A stretch of DNA of 64,000 bases from Rugosibacter aromaticivorans (GCF_000934545.1 NZ_CP010554.1:1798001-1862000), one strand, 5' to 3'; shown: positions 43,435 to 53,086, counted from the first letter of the stretch. Notes: a model not told the origin generated them from the sequence alone. Translations and numbers: made by a program.

Positions 43435-44313
43435 TTAGAGGACATCGGCAAACCCTTTTCTGGTTTTTTGAAACCAGGCGTAGCCTGCCCAGGCAATGGT
43501 GGCGGCAGCCAAGGTGTAGATTCCCAATCCGATCCAGTTCGGCAAATGCCCCCAGATCAAGACTTCTCTCGCTTGCTCGATGATGAAGGTCAGCGGGTTG
43601 GCCATGATGAACGGGCGGAATCTTTCCGGCACGGCGGTTACCGGGTAAAAGACGGGGGAAAGGAACGTCAATACGGTGGTAATGATCCCGATGGTTTGTC
43701 CAACGTCGCGCATAAATACGCCTAGAGATGCCAGCATCCAGGCAAGACCCATGGTGAGGATGACGAGCGGCAGCAGTACCAAGGGGGTAAAAACCGCAGT
43801 CCAGTGCAAATAGCCGTTAAAGAGGGCAAAGGCAGCCAGCAGTACGCCAAGGCTGACAAGGCTGTGGAAGAGCGCTGCCCCCATGGCAATGACGGGCAGT
43901 ATTTCAAGCGGAAACACCACTTTTTTGACGTAATTGATGTTGGAAAGAATCAGGCTGGGGGCGCGGTTGAGCACCTCGCTAAACAGGCTCAGCACGATCA
44001 TGCCGACAAACAGCACCACGGCGAATTGTGTTTTGCTGTCGTCACCACCCACGCCACCCCAACGGGATTTGAATATCTCGGAAAAGACAAAGGTATACAC
44101 CACCAGCATGAATACTGGGTTGAGGAAAGACCAGGCCAGCCCCATGCTTGAGCCTTTGTAGCGGCCGACCACTTCGCGCTTGGTCATTTGCACGATGAGC
44201 TGGCGGTTGCGCCAGAGGCTTTTGCCCAGTGCCGCGAGGGATATGGGCTGGGCAGCGTGGGGGTTGGTTCCGGCCTGGTTAGTGGTTAGCGGAGAATGGG
44301 AAGTGGAGGTCAT
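43435..44313 (-). CDS. polysaccharide ABC transporter permease (second Wzm-like), without an adjacent ATPase
   Basis: 292 residues from ATG 44313, overlapping the rfbC stop (ATGA). ABC-2 family, six hydrophobic segments: VQMTKREVVGRYKGSSMGLAWSFLNPVFMLVVYTFVF and ANPLTFIIEQAREVLIWG. The N-terminal 25 residues (TSTSHSPLTTNQAG) come from a G-rich repeat. Normally the matching ATP-binding gene follows; here the next sequence is YhcG debris and TA modules, so the ATPase was lost or moved. Wzt at 36740 could serve both (inference). Confidence 0.85.
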   Translation of the reverse strand: MTSTSHSPLTTNQAGTNPHAAQPISLAALGKSLWRNRQLIVQMTKREVVGRYKGSSMGLAWSFLNPVFMLVVYTFVFSEIFKSRWGGVGGDDSKTQFAVVLFVGMIVLSLFSEVLNRAPSLILSNINYVKKVVFPLEILPVIAMGAALFHSLVSLGVLLAAFALFNGYLHWTAVFTPLVLLPLVILTMGLAWMLASLGVFMRDVGQTIGIITTVLTFLSPVFYPVTAVPERFRPFIMANPLTFIIEQAREVLIWGHLPNWIGLGIYTLAAATIAWAGYAWFQKTRKGFADVL

Positions 44314-44855
44314 GCGAAGTGCTCTGCTTCTGCCAATGGTTTGGCTTGTTGATCTTTTGCGGACAGGATGGGTGCGCCCAGGAGTGGCCATTGGATATTG
44401 ATCGCCGGGTCGTTCCAGATGATGCTGCGCTCGAATTCCGGCGCCCAGTAGTCGGTGGTTTTGTAGAGAAACTCTGCGGTTTCCGATAGCACCACAAAAC
44501 CATGGGCAAAGCCTTCCGGCACCCAAAACATGCGTTTGTTTTCGGCGGAAAGTTCCATACCAACGTGCTGCCCGAAGGTGGGGGAGGATTTGCGTATATC
44601 CACGGCTACATCAAAGACAGCGCCCTGCACTACGCGCATCAGCTTGCCTTGGGGTTGTTGAATTTGGTAGTGCAAGCCACGCAACACATTTTTGACTGAG
44701 CGGCTGTGGTTGTCTTGCACGAAATCGACGTCGCGCCCGGTAATCTCGGCGAATTGGCGGCGGTTGAAACTTTCAAAAAAGAAGCCGCGATCATCACCAA
44801 ACACTTTGGGTTCGATGAGGAGGACTTCGGGGATAGTGGTGGGGGTGCAGTGCAT
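44310..44855 (-). CDS. rfbC: dTDP-4-dehydrorhamnose 3,5-epimerase
   Basis: 181 residues, standard length. Cupin: PEVLLIEPKVFGDDRGFFFESFN, VQDNHSRSVKNVLRGLHYQIQ (catalytic His in RGLHYQ), PEGFAHGFVVLSETAEFLYK (Tyr/Asp region). Third step of dTDP-L-rhamnose synthesis. Confidence 0.93.
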   Translation of the reverse strand: MHCTPTTIPEVLLIEPKVFGDDRGFFFESFNRRQFAEITGRDVDFVQDNHSRSVKNVLRGLHYQIQQPQGKLMRVVQGAVFDVAVDIRKSSPTFGQHVGMELSAENKRMFWVPEGFAHGFVVLSETAEFLYKTTDYWAPEFERSIIWNDPAINIQWPLLGAPILSAKDQQAKPLAEAEHFA

Positions 44856-44857
44856 TG

Positions 44858-44893
44858 AGGGAGGTGGTAAGTGGTGAGTGGGGGAATTGCTGA
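44858..44893. repeat. G-rich GTGGTAAGTGGTGAGTGGGG repeat
   Basis: Intergenic copy of the AGTGG-rich repeat family seen also at 44283-44313, 46409-46438 and within rfbB (47779-47845). Confidence 0.5.
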
Positions 44894-45241
44894 CTAAATG
44901 GTGCTGGCAACATCAAGGTATTCAGTTAAGACGGCCTGCACTGACTGTACATCTTGAGGTAATAAATGTCCTACAGTTTTCAAAATCAGGTGGTTATCTA
45001 AAGTAAACAGTTTTAACCGAACACGGCATGGCACTTTAAGTCCGGCTTCTTGCCAGTGGTTTATTACAACATCACTAGGCCAAACCGTTTTAGTGGCAGT
45101 GGTGATCATGGCTAATACCATATGATCGTGATTTAGATTAAAACGGTCATTCGATATTACCAAGGCCGGGCGTCGCTTGGATGCTTCACGATCAGTGAAT
45201 GGAAAAGGAACGGCAACGACATCAAATGCATTAAAGGTCAC
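44894..45241 (-). CDS. mazF: MazF/PemK-type toxin
   Basis: 115 residues from GTG 45241, with AGGAAG 9 bases upstream and a short overlap with the antitoxin; an ATG at 45256 is an alternative. VTFNAFDVVAVPFPFTD, KRRPALVISND, MITTATKTVWPSD and the C-terminal TVGHLLPQDVQ are MazF-type. mRNA interferase. The frame to 45325 is only an open-frame extension. Confidence 0.85.
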   Translation of the reverse strand: MTFNAFDVVAVPFPFTDREASKRRPALVISNDRFNLNHDHMVLAMITTATKTVWPSDVVINHWQEAGLKVPCRVRLKLFTLDNHLILKTVGHLLPQDVQSVQAVLTEYLDVASTI

Positions 45242-45458
45242 GCCAGGCTTCCTCATCCTGAGGGGAATTCCATTCCGACAGTGTTTCTTGCAGTGCAGCC
45301 AGCTCGGTATCAACGCTTGACTCAATACGCTTGATGGTGATCCGGTTGTTGCTATCTAATTCAAAAGCCAGCATATCGCCTTCCCTAATGTGTGCCGCTT
45401 CTCTGATTCTTCTGGGGATGGTTGCCTGGCCTTTAGCTGTCACGCGGGCAAATTCCAT
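45231..45458 (-). CDS. AbrB/SpoVT-type antitoxin
   Basis: 75 residues from ATG 45458 (GGAGA 5 bases upstream). MEFARVTAKGQATIPRRIREAAHIREGDMLAFELD is the swapped-hairpin DNA-binding domain; the acidic tail would bind the toxin. Autoregulator of the pair. The module sits between rfbC and rfbA, splitting the rhamnose genes. Confidence 0.88.
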   Translation of the reverse strand: MEFARVTAKGQATIPRRIREAAHIREGDMLAFELDSNNRITIKRIESSVDTELAALQETLSEWNSPQDEEAWRDL

Positions 45459-45528
45459 AGCATTCTCCATTAATGACTACAAGTAGGAATTTACTACTTT
45501 ACTACTATTGGAAAGTGATATGCACAAA

Positions 45529-46443
45529 TTAAGGCTGAAACCCCTCTTTGAGCAACCGGTAGAGGTATTGCCCATAGCCGTTTTTGGCGAGTGGCTGCGC
45601 CAGTTTTTCGAGTTGTTCGGTAGTGATGAAGCCGTTACGCCAGGCGATTTCTTCCGGGCAGGCCACTTTCAAGCCTTGCCGGTGTTCGATGGTCTCGATG
45701 AAATTGCTGGCTTCGATCAGGCTCTCATGCGTGCCAGTGTCAAGCCAGGCGTAGCCCCGGCCCATGATTTCCACATCGAGCTGGCCGCGCTCAAGGTAAA
45801 TGCGGTTCAGGTCGGTAATTTCCAGTTCGCCCCGCGCCGATGGCTTGAGCCTTGCGGCAATATCGGCGACTTGATTGTCATAAAAATACAGACCGGTAAC
45901 GGCATAGTTGCTCCTGGGGTTGACGGGCTTTTCTTCCAGGCTGGTGGCGCGACCTTGGGCGTCAAAGGTGACCACGCCGTAACGCTCGGGGTCTTGCACG
46001 TGATAGGCGAAGACGGTAGCACCTTGGCTGCGCCGCATGGCTTGTTCAAGCTGGGTGTGCAGGTCGTGGCCATAGAAGATGTTGTCGCCCAGCACCAGGG
46101 CACTTGGGGCGTTGCCGATGAAGTCTTTGCCGATGATAAAGGCTTGCGCCAGACCACCCGGGTTGGGTTGTACGGCGTATTGCAGGTTGAGACCCCACTC
46201 GCTGCCATCGCCAAGCAGTTGCTCAAAACGCGGGGTGTCTTGCGGGGTTGAGATAATGAGAATGTCGCGTATCCCCGCCAGCATGAGCGTGCTGAGCGGG
46301 TAGTAGATCATTGGCTTGTCGTAAATAGGCAGCAATTGCTTGGAGATGGCTTTGGTCAACGGGTAGAGCCGTGTGCCGGAGCCACCGGCCAGGATGAGGC
46401 CTTTTCTAGTGAGTGGGGAGTGGGGAGTGGGGAGTGGGTTCAT
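45529..46443 (-). CDS. rfbA: glucose-1-phosphate thymidylyltransferase
   Basis: 304 residues. Nucleotide loop [17 protein letters not shown] (14-30), [43 protein letters not shown] and [10 protein letters not shown], as in RmlA. First step of dTDP-sugar synthesis; feeds both rhamnose and Fuc3N branches. The first 12 residues ([12 protein letters not shown]) derive from a G-rich tandem repeat at 46409-46438, replacing the usual short N-terminus. Confidence 0.93.
   Translation of the reverse strand: MNPLPTPHSPLTRKGLILAGGSGTRLYPLTKAISKQLLPIYDKPMIYYPLSTLMLAGIRDILIISTPQDTPRFEQLLGDGSEWGLNLQYAVQPNPGGLAQAFIIGKDFIGNAPSALVLGDNIFYGHDLHTQLEQAMRRSQGATVFAYHVQDPERYGVVTFDAQGRATSLEEKPVNPRSNYAVTGLYFYDNQVADIAARLKPSARGELEITDLNRIYLERGQLDVEIMGRGYAWLDTGTHESLIEASNFIETIEHRQGLKVACPEEIAWRNGFITTEQLEKLAQPLAKNGYGQYLYRLLKEGFQP
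46409..46438. repeat. GAGTGGG tandem repeat at the rfbA start
   Basis: GTGAGTGGGGAGTGGGGAG continuing to 46438: about four AGTGGGG units. It encodes the extra N-terminal residues of RfbA and overlaps its ribosome-site region on the minus strand. Confidence 0.7.
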
Positions 46444-46632
46444 GGGGTGTTCAACCTTTTGTGCAATCCTGTTGGTAACTTGCCGACGCGGTCTGCTCGT
46501 TCAAATGCTGCGCGGTCGGCGACAATAAAACCTGGCATAACCACCAGTTGCAGTTGGGTTTCCAGTTCTGCCAGTGCGCCGCGTGCGATACCGATGAAGT
46601 ACAGATATTCTTTTGCGCCATGTCTGCCCGCG
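46440..46632 (-). pseudogene. four-helix-bundle (S23-like) protein, C-terminal fragment
   Basis: Frame reads [44 protein letters not shown], ending in TGA 46440-46442. This is the end of the four-helix-bundle family (TIGR02436) often found as strays in polysaccharide clusters. The N-terminal half and start are missing; the frame begins at the rfbD stop. Confidence 0.6.
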
Positions 46633-46634
46633 CC

Positions 46635-47543
46635 CTACACCCACTCACTACGCACCAGAATCTCCGACAACATGCGGGTGATGCCGCTTTGCCAGTGTGG
46701 TAGATGCAGGCCGAAGGCGTGTTGCAGTTTGCGGGTGTCCAGGCGCGAGTTTTTTGGGCGCAGGGCGGGCAAAGGAAACGCGCTGGTTAGCACGGGCTGG
46801 ATGGCCTCTGGCGCAACCTTGATGTCGAGTCCGGCTTGGCGGGCAAAATCAATGACGAAGCTGGCGTAGCCGTGCCAGGAGGTCTCGCCCCCTGCTACCA
46901 GGTGATACAGGCCGCTGACATCAGGATTTTGTAAAGCCGCGCGAATAGCATGAGCGGTTACGTCCGCCAGCAAATCGGCACCGGTGGGCGCACCGATTTG
47001 GTCATTGATGACGGTGAGGCGATCTCGTTCCTGGGCCAGCCGCAGCATGGTTTTGGCAAAGTTGCCGCCACGCGTGGCATAAACCCAACTGGTGCGAAAA
47101 ATGAAATGCGGGCAGCCCGTGGCACGGATGGCTTCTTCGCCTGCGAGCTTGGTGCGGCCATAAACACTCAAGGGGCCAGCGGGGTCGGTTTCCCGCCAGG
47201 GCGTGTTGCCCCTGCCCTCAAAGACATAATCGGTTGAGTAATGCACCAGCCAGATACCCAAGCGCTTTGCTTCTTGGGCCAGAACGCCGGGGGCCAGTGC
47301 ATTGATGGTGTGCGCGAGTTCCGGCTCACTTTCGGCTTTATCAACAGCGGTATGCGCTGCGGCATTGACGATGATGTCCGGGGTAACCGTACGAACAGTT
47401 TGGGCAATGCCTTCCAGATTGGTAAAGTCGCCACATAGCTCCTGGCTGGCAGCATCCAGTGCCACCAACTCGCCCAGCGGGGCAAGGCTGCGTTGCAACT
47501 CCCAACCGACCTGGCCATTTTTGCCGAACAGGAGAATTTTCAT
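46635..47543 (-). CDS. rfbD: dTDP-4-dehydrorhamnose reductase
   Basis: 302 residues. [20 protein letters not shown] (3-22), [40 protein letters not shown] (YxxxK) and [13 protein letters not shown]. Last step of dTDP-L-rhamnose synthesis. Overlaps rfbB by four bases. Confidence 0.93.
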   Translation of the reverse strand: MKILLFGKNGQVGWELQRSLAPLGELVALDAASQELCGDFTNLEGIAQTVRTVTPDIIVNAAAHTAVDKAESEPELAHTINALAPGVLAQEAKRLGIWLVHYSTDYVFEGRGNTPWRETDPAGPLSVYGRTKLAGEEAIRATGCPHFIFRTSWVYATRGGNFAKTMLRLAQERDRLTVINDQIGAPTGADLLADVTAHAIRAALQNPDVSGLYHLVAGGETSWHGYASFVIDFARQAGLDIKVAPEAIQPVLTSAFPLPALRPKNSRLDTRKLQHAFGLHLPHWQSGITRMLSEILVRSEWV

Positions 47544-48667
47544 GCAGTGGTTTTTTCAGCGGGGCCGCTGTAGTTTTTTTCTACCCATTCACGGTAGGCG
47601 CCGGATTGAACATTGGCTACCCATTGGGGGTTTTCCAGATACCACTGAACGGTTTTGCGGATGCCGGTAGCAAAGGTTTCGGCGGGCTTCCAGCCCAGCT
47701 CACGGGCGATCTTGCTGGCGTCGATGGCGTAGCGGCGATCGTGGCCGGGGCGGTCTTTCACGAAGGTGATTAGAGCGCGGTAAGTGGGGGGTGGGGTCAT
47801 GTCTTTCCCACTGTCTACCCGCCACTCCCTGCTTACCAGTTTCAAGGGACGCAGCTCGTCGAGGATGTCGCAAACGGTGTGGACGATGTCAATGTTGGGC
47901 TTTTCGTTCCAGCCGCCGATGTTGTACACCTCGCCTACCCTGCCCGCTTCGAGCACGCGGCGGATGGCGCTGCAATGATCTTTGACGTAGAGCCAGTCGC
48001 GAATTTGCTGGCCATCGCCATACACGGGCAGCGGCTTGCCCGCGAGCGCATTGACGATCACCAGCGGGATGAGCTTTTCCGGGAAGTGATACGGGCCGTA
48101 ATTGTTGGAGCAATTGGTGGTGAGCACGGGCAGCCCGTAGGTGTGGTGGTAGGCACGCACCAAATGATCGCCAGCGGCTTTGCTGGCTGAATAGGGGCTG
48201 TTGGGCTCGTAGCGATGGGCTTCGGTAAAGGCAGGGGCATCCTTGGCAAGCGAGCCATACACTTCGTCGGTCGAGACATGCAGCAAGCGGAAATCAGCTT
48301 TAGCCTCCCCTTCCAGACTGTTCCAGTAGGTACGCGCTGCGTCCAGCAAGCGGAAGGTGCCCACAATGTTGGTCTGGATAAACGCTTCCGGGCCATGAAT
48401 GCTGCGGTCCACATGGCTTTCAGCGGCGAAATGGACGATGGCGCGGGGGCGGTAGCGCGTGAGCAGCTGGCTCACGCGATCCGTATCGCTGATGTCGCCT
48501 TGAATAAAAATATGGCGTTCATCTCCGGCAAGGGATGCCAAGGTTTCGCGATTGCCAGCGTAGGTGAGTTTGTCGAGGTTGATGACCGGCTCATCGATAG
48601 CGCCGAGCCAGTCCAAAACGAAGTTGCCGCCAATAAATCCAGCACCACCAGTGACAAAAATACTCAA
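47540..48667 (-). CDS. rfbB: dTDP-glucose 4,6-dehydratase
   Basis: 375 residues. [66 protein letters not shown] and [17 protein letters not shown], then [18 protein letters not shown]. An insertion of about 20 residues ([17 protein letters not shown], near 280-300) is unlike RmlB relatives and comes from the AGTGG-rich repeat family. Makes dTDP-4-keto-6-deoxyglucose. First gene of the rhamnose operon. Confidence 0.92.
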   Translation of the reverse strand: MSIFVTGGAGFIGGNFVLDWLGAIDEPVINLDKLTYAGNRETLASLAGDERHIFIQGDISDTDRVSQLLTRYRPRAIVHFAAESHVDRSIHGPEAFIQTNIVGTFRLLDAARTYWNSLEGEAKADFRLLHVSTDEVYGSLAKDAPAFTEAHRYEPNSPYSASKAAGDHLVRAYHHTYGLPVLTTNCSNNYGPYHFPEKLIPLVIVNALAGKPLPVYGDGQQIRDWLYVKDHCSAIRRVLEAGRVGEVYNIGGWNEKPNIDIVHTVCDILDELRPLKLVSREWRVDSGKDMTPPPTYRALITFVKDRPGHDRRYAIDASKIARELGWKPAETFATGIRKTVQWYLENPQWVANVQSGAYREWVEKNYSGPAEKTTA

Positions 48668-48893
48668 AAATCCATCTCCATGAAAAAACCCGACAACGCA
48701 CTAGTCGGCTGTTTGCTTGGCTAGGCTGCAGGGGCTAAGCCAGCTAAGCAGCGACTTAACCCTACACTTATTGCAGTGTATCGCAGTAATCATAACAGTC
48801 GAGAACGTGTTTGTTTAATGTCCGCCAAGGCAAGCGTCGGGGCAATCATCTGAAACAGTTAATGGATAGCTTGGCACAATTACACAATGCAAG
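48668..48893. promoter_or_regulatory. leader region upstream of the rfbB operon
   Basis: 226 bases without a gene, between rfbB and the convergent-facing PAP2 gene end. Minus-strand TATGAT (about 48796-48791) with TTAAAC 18 bases upstream is a possible promoter; imperfect inverted repeats (GCTTGGCTA / TAGCTGGCTTAGC) lie downstream of it. No clear JUMPstart/ops element. Confidence 0.3.
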
Positions 48894-49541
48894 TCACGTG
48901 GCGGGTCGCATCAACTCATGGCGGGTATAGGGTTTGTCATGTCTTGATAAAAACAGCGCCAACCGGGTTTCGTAGTAGTGCGTCGGGAGGTAGGTCGCAG
49001 TGGTCGTGTCAAAGACAAACATCAGCACAGCCAGGGCCATTAGTGCAAACCGGGGAGGTTTAAGTCGCTCATGAAGCGCATGCACCGCTACACCACTGAC
49101 CACCAGGCCGACCAACCAACCAGAGACGACCTCGCTCTGGCTGTGCGCCCCGAGAACAACGCGCGAAACACCGACAGCCACTGCGAGCAGAAGACCCAAG
49201 CCAGCGCCGGCAAATCGGAAGCGCAAAGGCCGCCATGTGATCAGCCAGTGGAACAGCACCGGCAGAACAGCCGTTGCAAATAAAGTGTGCCCGCTGATGC
49301 CCGTAAAGTTAAGCGATGCGATACCGAGCCCCCACCCGATAAATGCAATCTTCGTAGCAAGGCAGATCAGGATCGCCAAGGTCAGTGCCAATAACCAAAG
49401 ACCGACAGCCGCCTTCTGCTGGCACTGCCACAGTCCCGCTACTGTAATAATCACTGTGGGGATCAGCAGACTCGCCGAACCCAAATGGGTAACGATCTGC
49501 CAGGCGTTAGTTGTTTGCTGAAGCGCTTCAGGCATGTTCAT
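48894..49541 (-). CDS. PAP2-family phosphatase (membrane)
   Basis: 215 residues from ATG 49541. Several hydrophobic segments with phosphatase motifs SGHTLFATAV and SRVVLGAHSQSEVVSGWLVG (catalytic His). Likely a periplasm-facing lipid phosphatase, perhaps for undecaprenyl pyrophosphate recycling. The first motif (KxxxxxxRP) is not evident in the visible N-terminus. Extended open frame to 49592 lacks a family-like start. Confidence 0.75.
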   Translation of the reverse strand: MNMPEALQQTTNAWQIVTHLGSASLLIPTVIITVAGLWQCQQKAAVGLWLLALTLAILICLATKIAFIGWGLGIASLNFTGISGHTLFATAVLPVLFHWLITWRPLRFRFAGAGLGLLLAVAVGVSRVVLGAHSQSEVVSGWLVGLVVSGVAVHALHERLKPPRFALMALAVLMFVFDTTTATYLPTHYYETRLALFLSRHDKPYTRHELMRPAT

Positions 49542-49665
49542 AACAAAATAAGTAACGGGAATACCACATAAACGCCACTGACAATGCAACATTGTAAGCC
49601 ACCCCCTGACACCACGCTTTACATTTCCTTATAGGCGGCCAGAGCGAATCGACTAGAATTCTTCA

Positions 49666-51060
49666 ATGAAAACGCTCACTCGTTTCTCCCGTCCGCGCCT
49701 CATCGCGCTTGCCCTGATCATCCTCGCTGCCATCACTTATGCCGCCTGGCATTTTTTTGCTGCTGGCGGCGAGGCGCTGAAATTCAAGCAGGCCAGGGTT
49801 GAAGCAGGGCCGATCACGTCCGCTGTGTCGGCTACAGGCACGCTTAACCCGGTGGTCTCGGTGCAGGTTGGCTCGCAGGTTTCCGGTCAGATAAAAGAAA
49901 TTCTGGTGGATTTCAATTCGCCGGTGAAGGCTGGCCAGTTGATCGCCCGTCTCGATCCGGAAACCTATCGCCAGCGAGTGATTCAGGCTCAGGCGGACAC
50001 AGAAGCTGCACGGGCTAACCTGGCCATGCAGCAGGCGGATGTCCTCCGCGTGCAGGCGAATCTGACCGATGCCCAACGCGATTACGCGCGCAAAAAGTTG
50101 CTGGTGGAAAAGAAATTCATTTCGCCAGCCGATCTTGACAAGGCGCAAACCACGTTCGATGCGGCGGTGGCGGCGCTGCGGGTTGCCCAAGCCCAGGCGC
50201 TCAGCGGCGCAGCGCAAGTGCGTCAGCGTCAGGCTTTGCTGGCCCAGGCGCAGGTTGATCTCGGTCGCACCGAAATTCGCTCGCCGGTGGATGGCGTAGT
50301 GGTCAAACGCAGTGTGGACACGGGGCAAACTGTTGCCGCCAGCCTTCAGGCGCCGGAGCTTTTCATCATTGCCAAAAGTCTGACCGACATGCAGGTGGAA
50401 ACTTCCGTTGATGAGGCGGACGTTGGCCGCATTCAGCCAGGCCAGAGCGTGAGCTTTACCGTCGACGCGTTTCCCGGGCAGCATTTTGCGGGACAGGTTA
50501 CGCAAGTGCGCAAGGCAGCGTCCATTGTCTCCAATGTCGTGAGCTACACCGTCGTTGTTTCCGCCGCTAATCCCGATCTTATTTTGCTGCCTGGCATGAC
50601 AGCCAATGTACGCATTATCACGGCACACAAGGATAACGTGCTCAAAGTGCCCAATGCCGCGCTACGCTTCCGCCCGCCTACGACGGGTGATGAAAAGGGC
50701 GAAGAAAAGAGCATCCCCGCCGCCCGTGGTGACTCGTCTCGCACCGTCCCCCAAGGGGACTTGCCACGTGGCGTGTCACCAGCGCCGACTTTTCGTCGAG
50801 GGGAAGACAGCAGCAATGGCAGCCGCCCGACAGCGGACTCAAGTCCGAAAGCGGATTCAAATCTATGGGTGCTGGATAAAGACGGCAAGCCCAGTGCCGT
50901 CGCAGTGCGCCTCGGCCTCACCGAGGGCAGCATGACGGAAATTATTGTCAGTCCTCCTGCGGATAATGGGAGGATCAAGGCAGGCAGCGAAGTCATCATC
51001 GGGCTGCAAAACGCGTCACGCGGCAAATCCGCAGGCGCGCCCGGCCCGCGCATGTTTTAA
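49666..51060 (+). CDS. macA: MacA-like periplasmic adaptor (membrane fusion protein)
   Basis: 464 residues: N-terminal membrane anchor (ALIILAAITYAAWHFF, 16-31), biotinyl-lipoyl halves (VQVGSQVSGQIKEILVDFNSPV and RSPVDGVVVKRSVDTGQTV), a coiled-coil hairpin between (about 100-190) and a beta-barrel region. A linker of about 65 residues (about 345-405, GDSSRTVPQGDLPRGVSPAP) is not part of the family; it includes a copy of the CCAGCGCCGACTTTT element at 50779-50793. Works with the MacB-type ATPase and permease genes that follow, coupling to an outer-membrane channel. Confidence 0.88.
   Translation: MKTLTRFSRPRLIALALIILAAITYAAWHFFAAGGEALKFKQARVEAGPITSAVSATGTLNPVVSVQVGSQVSGQIKEILVDFNSPVKAGQLIARLDPETYRQRVIQAQADTEAARANLAMQQADVLRVQANLTDAQRDYARKKLLVEKKFISPADLDKAQTTFDAAVAALRVAQAQALSGAAQVRQRQALLAQAQVDLGRTEIRSPVDGVVVKRSVDTGQTVAASLQAPELFIIAKSLTDMQVETSVDEADVGRIQPGQSVSFTVDAFPGQHFAGQVTQVRKAASIVSNVVSYTVVVSAANPDLILLPGMTANVRIITAHKDNVLKVPNAALRFRPPTTGDEKGEEKSIPAARGDSSRTVPQGDLPRGVSPAPTFRRGEDSSNGSRPTADSSPKADSNLWVLDKDGKPSAVAVRLGLTEGSMTEIIVSPPADNGRIKAGSEVIIGLQNASRGKSAGAPGPRMF
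50740..50800 (+). repeat. CCAGCGCCGACTTTT element, copy 5 (inside macA)
   Basis: GGGACTTGCCACGTGGCGTG, then TCACCAGCGCCGACTTTTCG. In frame with macA, encoding PRGVSPAPTFRRG. Shares about 45 bases with copy 6 in parC. Confidence 0.7.
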
Positions 51061-51069
51061 TCTCGCGAC

Positions 51070-51813
51070 ATGGCGGCACTGATTCAGGTTGACGGACTGG
51101 CCAAGGACTACCAGATGGGCAGCACCCTCGTGCAAGCCTTGCGTGGTGTGACCCTGAATATTGCCGTCGGCGAATTTGTCGCGGTCATGGGGCCGTCCGG
51201 TTCGGGCAAATCCACGTTCATGAATCTGCTCGGCTGTCTTGACCAGCCCAGCCGTGGCCGCTATCGGCTGGGGACACGGGAAGTCTCGCAACTCTCCAGC
51301 GATGAACTCGCAAAGGTGCGCAATCGGCAAATTGGCTTTGTCTTCCAGCACTTCAACTTGTTGGCCCGCACCTCGGCGCTCGACAATGCCGCCCTGCCCC
51401 TGCTCTATAGCCAGCTACCCGTTGCCGAGCGCTCCGCCCGCGCCAAACAACGGCTGGCGCAGGTGGGGCTGGCCGAGCATATGGATCACCATCCCGCGCA
51501 GCTTTCCGGCGGCCAGCAGCAGCGCGTGGCCATTGCCCGCGCGCTGGTCTGCAACCCGCAACTGGTGCTGGCGGACGAGCCCACCGGCGCGCTCGATAGC
51601 CGCACCAGCACCGAGATCATGGCGTTGTTGCAGCAACTCAACCGCGAAGGCATCACTATCGTGCTGGTGACGCATGAACACGATATTGCGCTTTTCGCCA
51701 GCCGCATCATCAGCTTCCGTGATGGTCTGGTCATTGAAGATAAAGCCAACACACCCAACGATGCGGCCGCGTTGCTGACCATGGCTTCCATAGCTAACCA
51801 AGGCACCGCATGA
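51070..51813 (+). CDS. MacB-type ABC transporter, ATP-binding protein
   Basis: 247 residues. Walker A GPSGSGKST (41-49), Q-loop GFVFQHFNLL, signature LSGGQQQRVAIARAL, Walker B LVLADEPTGALD, H-loop VTHEHD. LolD/MacB-N type. Nine bases after macA and overlapping the permease start by four bases. In E. coli the ATPase and permease of MacB are one chain; here they are split. Confidence 0.9.
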   Translation: MAALIQVDGLAKDYQMGSTLVQALRGVTLNIAVGEFVAVMGPSGSGKSTFMNLLGCLDQPSRGRYRLGTREVSQLSSDELAKVRNRQIGFVFQHFNLLARTSALDNAALPLLYSQLPVAERSARAKQRLAQVGLAEHMDHHPAQLSGGQQQRVAIARALVCNPQLVLADEPTGALDSRTSTEIMALLQQLNREGITIVLVTHEHDIALFASRIISFRDGLVIEDKANTPNDAAALLTMASIANQGTA

Positions 51814-53042
51814 ACTTTGCCGCCACCCTGCGTGTCGCTCTGCTCGCCCTGCGTATCAACAAGATGCGCTCGGCGCTGACCATGCTCGGCATCATCATCG
51901 GTGTGGCGGCAGTGATTGTGATGATTGCCGTCGGCAACGGGGCACAGTCGCGGGTGGAAGAGCAGATCAGGAGCCTCGGCTCGAATATCATCATGGTGTT
52001 GTCCGGCTCGGTGACATCGGGCGGCGCACGTGGCGGCTCCGGCTCGCAGCCGACGATTTTTGAAGATGATGCTACCGCCATGATGCGCGAGATTGACGAT
52101 ATTCAGGCCGCCGCGCCCACGCTGCGCGGCGCAGGCCAGGTGATCGCTGGTAATGCCAATTGGTCGACGGTTTTCTACGGCATCACGCCAGAATACCTTG
52201 AAGTGCGCGAATGGCCTATCGCCGAAGGGCGGAGCTTTGAACCCGCGGAAATGAATGGCAGCAGCAAGGTTGTCCTGATCGGGCAAACCGTGGCGGAAAA
52301 CCTGTTTGGCGCTGCCAGCCCGCTCGACCAGGTGATTCGCGTGCGCAAGGTACCGCTCACCGTGATCGGCGTGCTGGAACGCAAAGGCCAAAACATGATG
52401 GGCCAGGATCAGGACGATACCTTGCTGATGCCGATCAGCACAGCCAGAACCCGCGTGATCGGCGTGACACAAGCCAAATCGCGTAGCGTTAACTCGATCA
52501 TGGTCAAGGTCAAAGACGAGGCAGACATGTCGCAAGCCGAAGCGCGCATGAGGGAATTGCTGCGCCAGCGTCATCGCCTGCAACCCGGCCAGGATGACGA
52601 CTTTTACGTGCGCAACCTGTCGGAAATTCTGCAAGCGCAAGAAGCGTCGTCAAAAATCATGGCGCTGCTGCTGGCTGCCGTGGCTTCTGTCTCGCTGCTG
52701 GTCGGCGGCATTGGCATCATGAACATCATGCTGGTCTCGGTCACCGAGCGCACGCGTGAAATTGGTTTACGCATGGCTGTCGGTGCGCGTGGCCGCGACA
52801 TCCTGACGCAATTTCTGGTCGAAGCCGTCACCCTTTCGGTGATAGGCGGGCTCATCGGCATTGTGCTCGGCATCAGCACCGCCCTATTGATTGCCACACT
52901 GGCTGGCTGGCCCACGGCATTGTCGGCCACCGCCATTATTCTGGCCGCCGGTTTCGCCGCAGTCATCGGTGTTTTCTTCGGCTACTATCCGGCGCGCAAA
53001 GCCTCGCGTCTACTGCCGATTGATGCCTTGCACTACGAATAG
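51810..53042 (+). CDS. MacB-type ABC transporter permease (FtsX-like)
   Basis: 410 residues. First membrane helix (IGVAAVIVMIAVGNGAQSRVEE), periplasmic MacB_PCD domain (50-275), then the FtsX domain with three helices: VGGIGIMNIMLVSVTERTREIGLRMAVGARG and IGVFFGYYPARKASRLLPIDAL at the end. Exports peptides, macrolide-like or lipid substrates with MacA; substrate unknown. Confidence 0.9.
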   Translation: MNFAATLRVALLALRINKMRSALTMLGIIIGVAAVIVMIAVGNGAQSRVEEQIRSLGSNIIMVLSGSVTSGGARGGSGSQPTIFEDDATAMMREIDDIQAAAPTLRGAGQVIAGNANWSTVFYGITPEYLEVREWPIAEGRSFEPAEMNGSSKVVLIGQTVAENLFGAASPLDQVIRVRKVPLTVIGVLERKGQNMMGQDQDDTLLMPISTARTRVIGVTQAKSRSVNSIMVKVKDEADMSQAEARMRELLRQRHRLQPGQDDDFYVRNLSEILQAQEASSKIMALLLAAVASVSLLVGGIGIMNIMLVSVTERTREIGLRMAVGARGRDILTQFLVEAVTLSVIGGLIGIVLGISTALLIATLAGWPTALSATAIILAAGFAAVIGVFFGYYPARKASRLLPIDALHYE

Positions 53043-53086
53043 GCGCACTCCGCGGCGCAGGACGCAACAGCAATATCGGCACAATA

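Noticed and set aside
48668..48893. JUMPstart/ops element before rfbB
   Set aside because: The GGCGGTAG core was not found in the leader; only loosely similar GTTAAG and GGCTTAG stretches are present.
51486..52640. 384-codon minus-strand frame over the MacB-type genes
   Set aside because: Antisense to two clear ABC transporter genes.
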